Shown here piece after piece: positions 60,001 through 64,000 of a stretch of DNA of 64,000 nucleotides. The notes beneath the pieces are model-generated. The model made no database searches and was not told where the DNA came from. It worked only from the letters and a program-made list of their open reading frames with translations. Each line of letters opens with the position of its first letter. The first letter of the stretch is position 1. The position numbers and the translations under genes were made by a program. Source of the stretch: Rotaria socialis (taxonomy: Eukaryota > Rotifera > Eurotatoria > Philodinida > Philodinidae); assembly GCA_905331475.1 (NCBI GenBank), contig CAJNYU010001961.1:216213-280212 (forward strand), written 5' to 3'.

Positions 60001-60674
60001 ATGTCATATTTTAACTTTGACTCGGTCGGATTATTCAAGTCAATAATCTGGTTATGGTCTAGTGTTTTTAATAGTTGACAAGTCTGACTAATTCATTGAA
60101 ATATTTTCTATTTGTGCCTTATGTAAAGTCAATGAAGTAAGGTTGCTCGTTTGGTATCCTCCGGCTACATTTTGAACGTCTCATCGTGCCTTCCCTAGAG
60201 TCTTAATCTCTGTAGCTAAAATTAGGCAATTAGAAAGAGCATTTTGAACCCGTTCCAAACTGTAATTCTGGGAGAGTCAGCCTTAATTTGGGTGAATCTG
60301 AAATAATAGGAATAGTTTGCGATGATACTCATACAACTCTGACATTTTAACTTTGCGTATCGAGTTCTGTAAAGCAGAACTGCCATTATAACGGCCTGTC
60401 TGGTCATCGGAAAATATGAAATTCAAGATGACTTGATCTGTTCATATTATCTTGAAGTAGAGTGGTAAACTAACTGAGAACAGCATTACGGATCCCGTTT
60501 ATTCCTTTTCTGTGTAAGGAATATATTTGATAATATGAGTTTTTGGAGTTTGATGATCGACGTAAAGATTTCTGACGCAAGAAAAGGATAACTTGGGTCA
60601 ATAGTGCTGCTCTCAACCAAACTCCTATTCTACTTTAGTATAATGTAAAAGGCAAAACAGATTTGAATTTCATA
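60001..60674. other. Gene-free spacer
   Basis: No frame over 61 codons and no recognised repeat. Confidence 0.45.
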
Positions 60675-61056
60675 TTTTCCGGTGATTTAGTACGCCGGCT
60701 TGATGACTGTTCTATCATTAGATTGGTAGTGCGGAAAAAATGGTGAGTGTAAGTTTAAAAGCGAGATTTTTGCGGCTCCCCCNACCCCCTTAGAGATCCC
60801 CTTACACAAACCTTAGAGACCCCCCCACCTTACATTACAGATATTAGCAAGCACGCAAAAATTAAATAAGACATTTTTCCCTACCGATCGATTTTCTTGC
60901 AGCAAATTTCGCACCACGCATTATGTATGAGTAAATTAGGCGAAAAATCATATGTGGGTTCCACATTTTAGCCCCAAAGGGGCTGCGCTAACAAGCTTTT
61001 CCGGTGATTTAGTACACTGGCTTGATGACTGCTCTATTATTAAATTGGTAGTGCGG
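60675..61056 (+). mobile_element. HINE-like element, subfamily 2, between direct repeats
   Basis: The element proper (60737-61000) is in plus orientation: AAAATGGTGAGTG at the left, and CCACATTTTAGCCCCAAAGG hairpin then GGCTGCGCTAACAAGCTTTT at the right, the same family as copy C. It is only 264 bp and contains a C-rich run with an N (60783). About 60 bp of flank (TTTTCCGGTGATTTAGTAC...GGTAGTGCGGA) occurs directly repeated at 60675-60735 and 60997-61056. Confidence 0.65.
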
Positions 61057-61059
61057 AAC

Positions 61060-61105
61060 TTAACTCTTTGAGTCCCGGTGGTACATATATGTACCGCCCA
61101 GCGAA
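61060..61105 (+). repeat. Possible piggyBac-type terminus
   Basis: TTAA is followed by CTCTTTGAGTCCCGG and the palindrome GGTACATATATGTACC. TTAA targets and CYCTTTG-like ends are features of piggyBac elements. No matching right end was found, so this is at best a solo or truncated terminus. Confidence 0.35.
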
Positions 61106-62008
61106 AATTTCTAATTTTCAAAAATTTTCAAAAATGTTTGTGGTTTTTAAGATCTAGAAGGAATATTTTTAACTAATGTTCGTAGTTAAAACATATTTGT
61201 GCGAGATTGTACAGATATCCATATGAATGGGCAAATGTCGAAAAGTGAACTGTGGTATGTCTATTTGATTTCAGGGAGTTTTCTTCAGAAATCTAAATTT
61301 TGAAAAATTCGTGTTTTGACTCATTGTGTCGTGATGAAAGAATGTACTAAAATTATGCAATCCTTGAGCGACCTCTATTTTTTCGACTAAACGAATATCA
61401 TTTATTGGATAATCCCCTTTTCCACTAAACTTGTATTAGGGGTTTAGTTGTTCTCCCTTCTCGTTTATTGAAAATCGAAAAACTAACTATTAAATAAACA
61501 ACATGTTGTATGCACACATATATATATATCTCCTCCGTTGAGAAGATAACATATATATTTATACATTTATATATATATATATATATATGACGATAGATGT
61601 GGCGGGTGACTAGATAGAAGAAGAAAATGAATGACATAATAATATGTGAGGGTAAACCCGTAACAGTCGACCCCCCTCCCTTGAGAAAATGTGTGTCCGC
61701 ACACATGGTTCAGAAAAACAAATAAACATGTTAACAAAAATATGAGGATAAGCTATACATCTTCCATAAAAACGCAACAACAACGAACAAGTAGAGGAGA
61801 AAAAAATAGATTTTTCAACTAATAAATCTGACTGTTCATCAAGAAACAAAAGAAGACGGAAAAGAAGAAAAAGCGAAGATTAAAGAAAAGTTTGACCTAT
61901 ATTTACAAAAGAATAATTTCTTTATTTATCTGGACGTAATTTCGTGCGCATATAATAATAGTGTTTTTTCGTAAATATGCCATTGTGTATTGTTTCGTCA
62001 ACGTTGTT
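61106..62008. other. Gene-free spacer with (AT)n
   Basis: AT-rich, with (AT)n tracts near 61517-61528 and 61567-61588. Minus-strand frames here (61425-61849) run through the dinucleotide tracts and are not genes. Confidence 0.5.
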
Positions 62009-62332
62009 TTATATTTGCTCGTTCTTTACACCCAAGATTAACGTGCTTCCGAAGACACTAATGTTCACGTAAGGAATATCCATAAATATTAAGATTTTTT
62101 TAATATCTGTGATGGTAAATTTATGATAAATGTTCCGAATGATTTCATATTGATATCTTTTAGCTCGATGTTTGCATTTTTTTCGTTGACTTCTTGTTAA
62201 TGGTTTATGATTTATGTATTGTTGATTTTGATCGTTCATTGCATCTTGTTGAATGCCATCATCAGACATGTTTTCAATTTCGTTTGAAGGTTCATCTCGT
62301 ACATGACCTCCTTCTTTATCATTATAATTCAA
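62009..62332 (-). pseudogene. Downstream frame of the retroelement fragment
   Basis: 107 codons, starting 35 bases after the protease frame ends and in a different frame. It is acidic, then basic (LTRSQRKKCKHRAKRYQYE). No reverse transcriptase motif is visible. Probably part of the same decayed retroelement polyprotein or an accessory frame. Confidence 0.4.
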
Positions 62333-62367
62333 TGTTTCTTCATCTAAAATATTTATAGTATCATTTT

Positions 62368-63099
62368 CTAATGATGCTGCTGATGGATAACATTCTGATG
62401 CAAATGCTGTTGTAAATTATTGTGTGATAACAATTGTTCTTGGCACACATAACAGTGATGTTGTTGTTCTTCATGATGTTCTTTTCCACAGATAAAGTCC
62501 GTAAATCGGGCCTTCCTCTTTTCACGGAGTAATGAATCACAGAAACCACTCTTGCGAGTGTTGTTCCTCTTATAAATAAATGATTGAAAATGTGTTGATT
62601 GATAATTGGCATCTTCTGATGACACCGGTAAAATAATATGATTATTTAATTCAGCCTGATATGACATATTTCGCAGTTGAGTATTCGTTGATAGTGTTCG
62701 TTGACGATTAGTTGCGCTAAATTGAAGATTTGAAGGTTGAACGAATGGAGCTGTTGCTAATTCGTGGCGGTTCTGATCAATAAGGGTAATATGCCATTGT
62801 AATGACTCAATAATAACATTGTGTTGCATAATCCAGTCGTTTCCAAGTAATATATCAGTATTAAGATTCGTTTCAACATCCGCTATAATCAAAGTTTTAT
62901 GTCCTGGTATTTTAACTTCAAGTTGAATTTCGCCAATAATATCAATAGACGTACAATTAGCTGATTCGTGTAATTTCTTCTTGTAAATGAATCTTGTGCG
63001 GTAAATCTTTTTTAATAATTGTTGATTAATAATGGTGACTGCAGATCCAGTATCGACAATGGCTTCATGTTGTTTATTATTTATTTGAACTGTTATGTA
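62368..63099 (-). pseudogene. Retroelement aspartic protease region plus C2H2 finger
   Basis: The frame is open on the minus strand from 63099. It contains QHEAIVDTGSAVTIINQQLL, an intact retropepsin site (DTGS), then IPGHKTLIIADVE, DILLGNDWIMQHNV (the conserved hydrophobic-hydrophobic-Gly helix region) and further down a C2H2-like finger, CYVCQEQLLSHNNLQQHLHQ. It is unlike the protease of the 46945 element, whose site is YIGAS. Flanking LTRs are not visible; it is a truncated retroelement. Confidence 0.65.
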
Positions 63100-64000
63100 T
63101 TATTTTCTCTTACATTATTATACTCAGTTATCAGCGAGATAGCAACGTGATGGTATGGTAACAGAACGAACCAAACGATAATCTCCTTCCGATGGAGTCA
63201 AACCAGCGTCTTCTGCTTTCCGGGCAGCTGTACTACCACTGTACTAGAAAGGAGCGTGTATTATTCGTTTGTTCCGTCTTACGATCGAAGGGGAACACTT
63301 CGGTCGTAACATGAACATTTATATAAGTAGGAGTTTGTAACGTTGATGATGGGTGTGGGTGTGGGTGTGGGTTTCAATAAAGATCAGAAGTCACCCACAC
63401 CCACACCGACACCCATATTAAAAGCCCCCCTCCCCTCATATTAGAAGCACCCTCAAGAGAGGTCGATATGAAAACGGATTAGAAGCCTGGACTTGTATTT
63501 ATTGAATAATACAATTTTTTGTCTCTCAAGATAAAATTTCACAGATTTTCGTGAGACTATTTGAACTTATCGCAAAAGAAATAGTCAAGTTTATTGAAAT
63601 AATGACTCTCTTACAAGGAGAAAACTGCTGAAATTCGATTTTTTTTATTTTCTTGATATAAAACCAATTGATTCAAAATTTGAAAAATAAAAAAGGTAAA
63701 AAAACTACCAAAAACTTAAAAGTTATAGAAATCCAAAGTTTTAGAAACTGAAAAATCAGAAAAAACTCTGAAAGATTAGAAAAATCAAACCTTGAAAAAA
63801 TTACAGAAATAAAAAGATCTATTTCAGCCCAAATTCATATTTTGGACAACAAATGAAAAATTTTTTCACTTAGTTAGATCTACACTGGAAAAAAAAATAG
63901 CACCACACGGAACCAAGAAAGTTTCGAATTTTCTCACTGAACTTTAAAATGGTTTCGCAGGCACTACGAAACTTAAAAAGGGTTTCGAGATTTGAAACGA
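63100..64000. other. Window end: telomere-like hairpin and repeat DNA
   Basis: Contains the hairpin at 63349-63457 and the start of a CACTGGAAAAA-type repeat at 63883. No gene is seen. Confidence 0.45.
63349..63457. repeat. Interstitial telomere-like TGTGGG inverted repeat
   Basis: ATGGGTGTGGGTGTGGGTGT is followed 20 bases later by CACCCACACCCACACCGACA and CCC, then by C-rich sequence ending GCACCCTCAAG. The unit TGTGGG is the bdelloid telomere repeat. Both strands carry it in inverted orientation. Confidence 0.7.

Noticed and set aside
61425..61849. Minus-strand frames of 79-93 codons
   Set aside because: They run through (AT)n dinucleotides and are compositionally artefactual.

Overview
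The window is eukaryotic, AT-rich, and most consistent with a bdelloid rotifer. That is an inference from four things: animal genes with very short GT-AG introns (mostly 45-75 nt); intronless genes of bacterial or fungal type (two flavohemoglobins); a dense variety of decayed transposons; and TGTGGG-like tracts, which match the telomere repeat known from bdelloids. No cellular gene model relies on a non-standard code.

Bases 1-18,000 are ordinary animal chromosome. They hold the 3' end of a ZO-1/TJP-like gene (ZU5 domain and the family C-terminus), a small unknown gene (2300-2659), a complete 15-exon KLHL12-type BTB-BACK-kelch gene (5272-8204), a complete 11-exon anosmin-1-type gene (10437-14668) and, on the minus strand, a 5-exon four-LIM-domain gene (16392-17901). 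All exon phases were checked and close in frame.

Bases 18,000-34,600 change character. Two intronless flavohemoglobin (nitric-oxide dioxygenase type) genes lie on the minus strand about 8 kb apart, separated by repeats: a GGAATT-rich inverted-repeat element, a 1.37-kb foldback palindrome, a poly-C tract and a short TA-flanked Tc1/mariner-type MITE.

Bases 34,600-64,000 are a transposon graveyard holding a few intronless genes. A repeated element with the anatomy of non-autonomous Helentrons (HINE/DINE type: short sub-terminal inverted repeats plus a hairpin at one end) recurs at least nine times, including a tandem pair and two subfamilies. A PIF1-type helicase relic lies beside one copy, inside an intron of a 3'-truncated aldo/keto reductase gene. 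A complete but dead Ty3/gypsy-type LTR retrotransposon (46945-53159) lies between two intronless type II membrane proteins that look like glycosyltransferases (41993-43030 and 56556-57470). A second retroelement fragment with an intact protease motif is at 62009-63099. Hairpins built from TGTGGG-like arms are scattered throughout. Single N characters at 19461, 25372, 55550 and 60783 all sit in or at repeats and should be treated as assembly joins.

Together the layout resembles the known bdelloid pattern of a gene-rich core grading into transposon-rich, subtelomere-like DNA where foreign genes accumulate.
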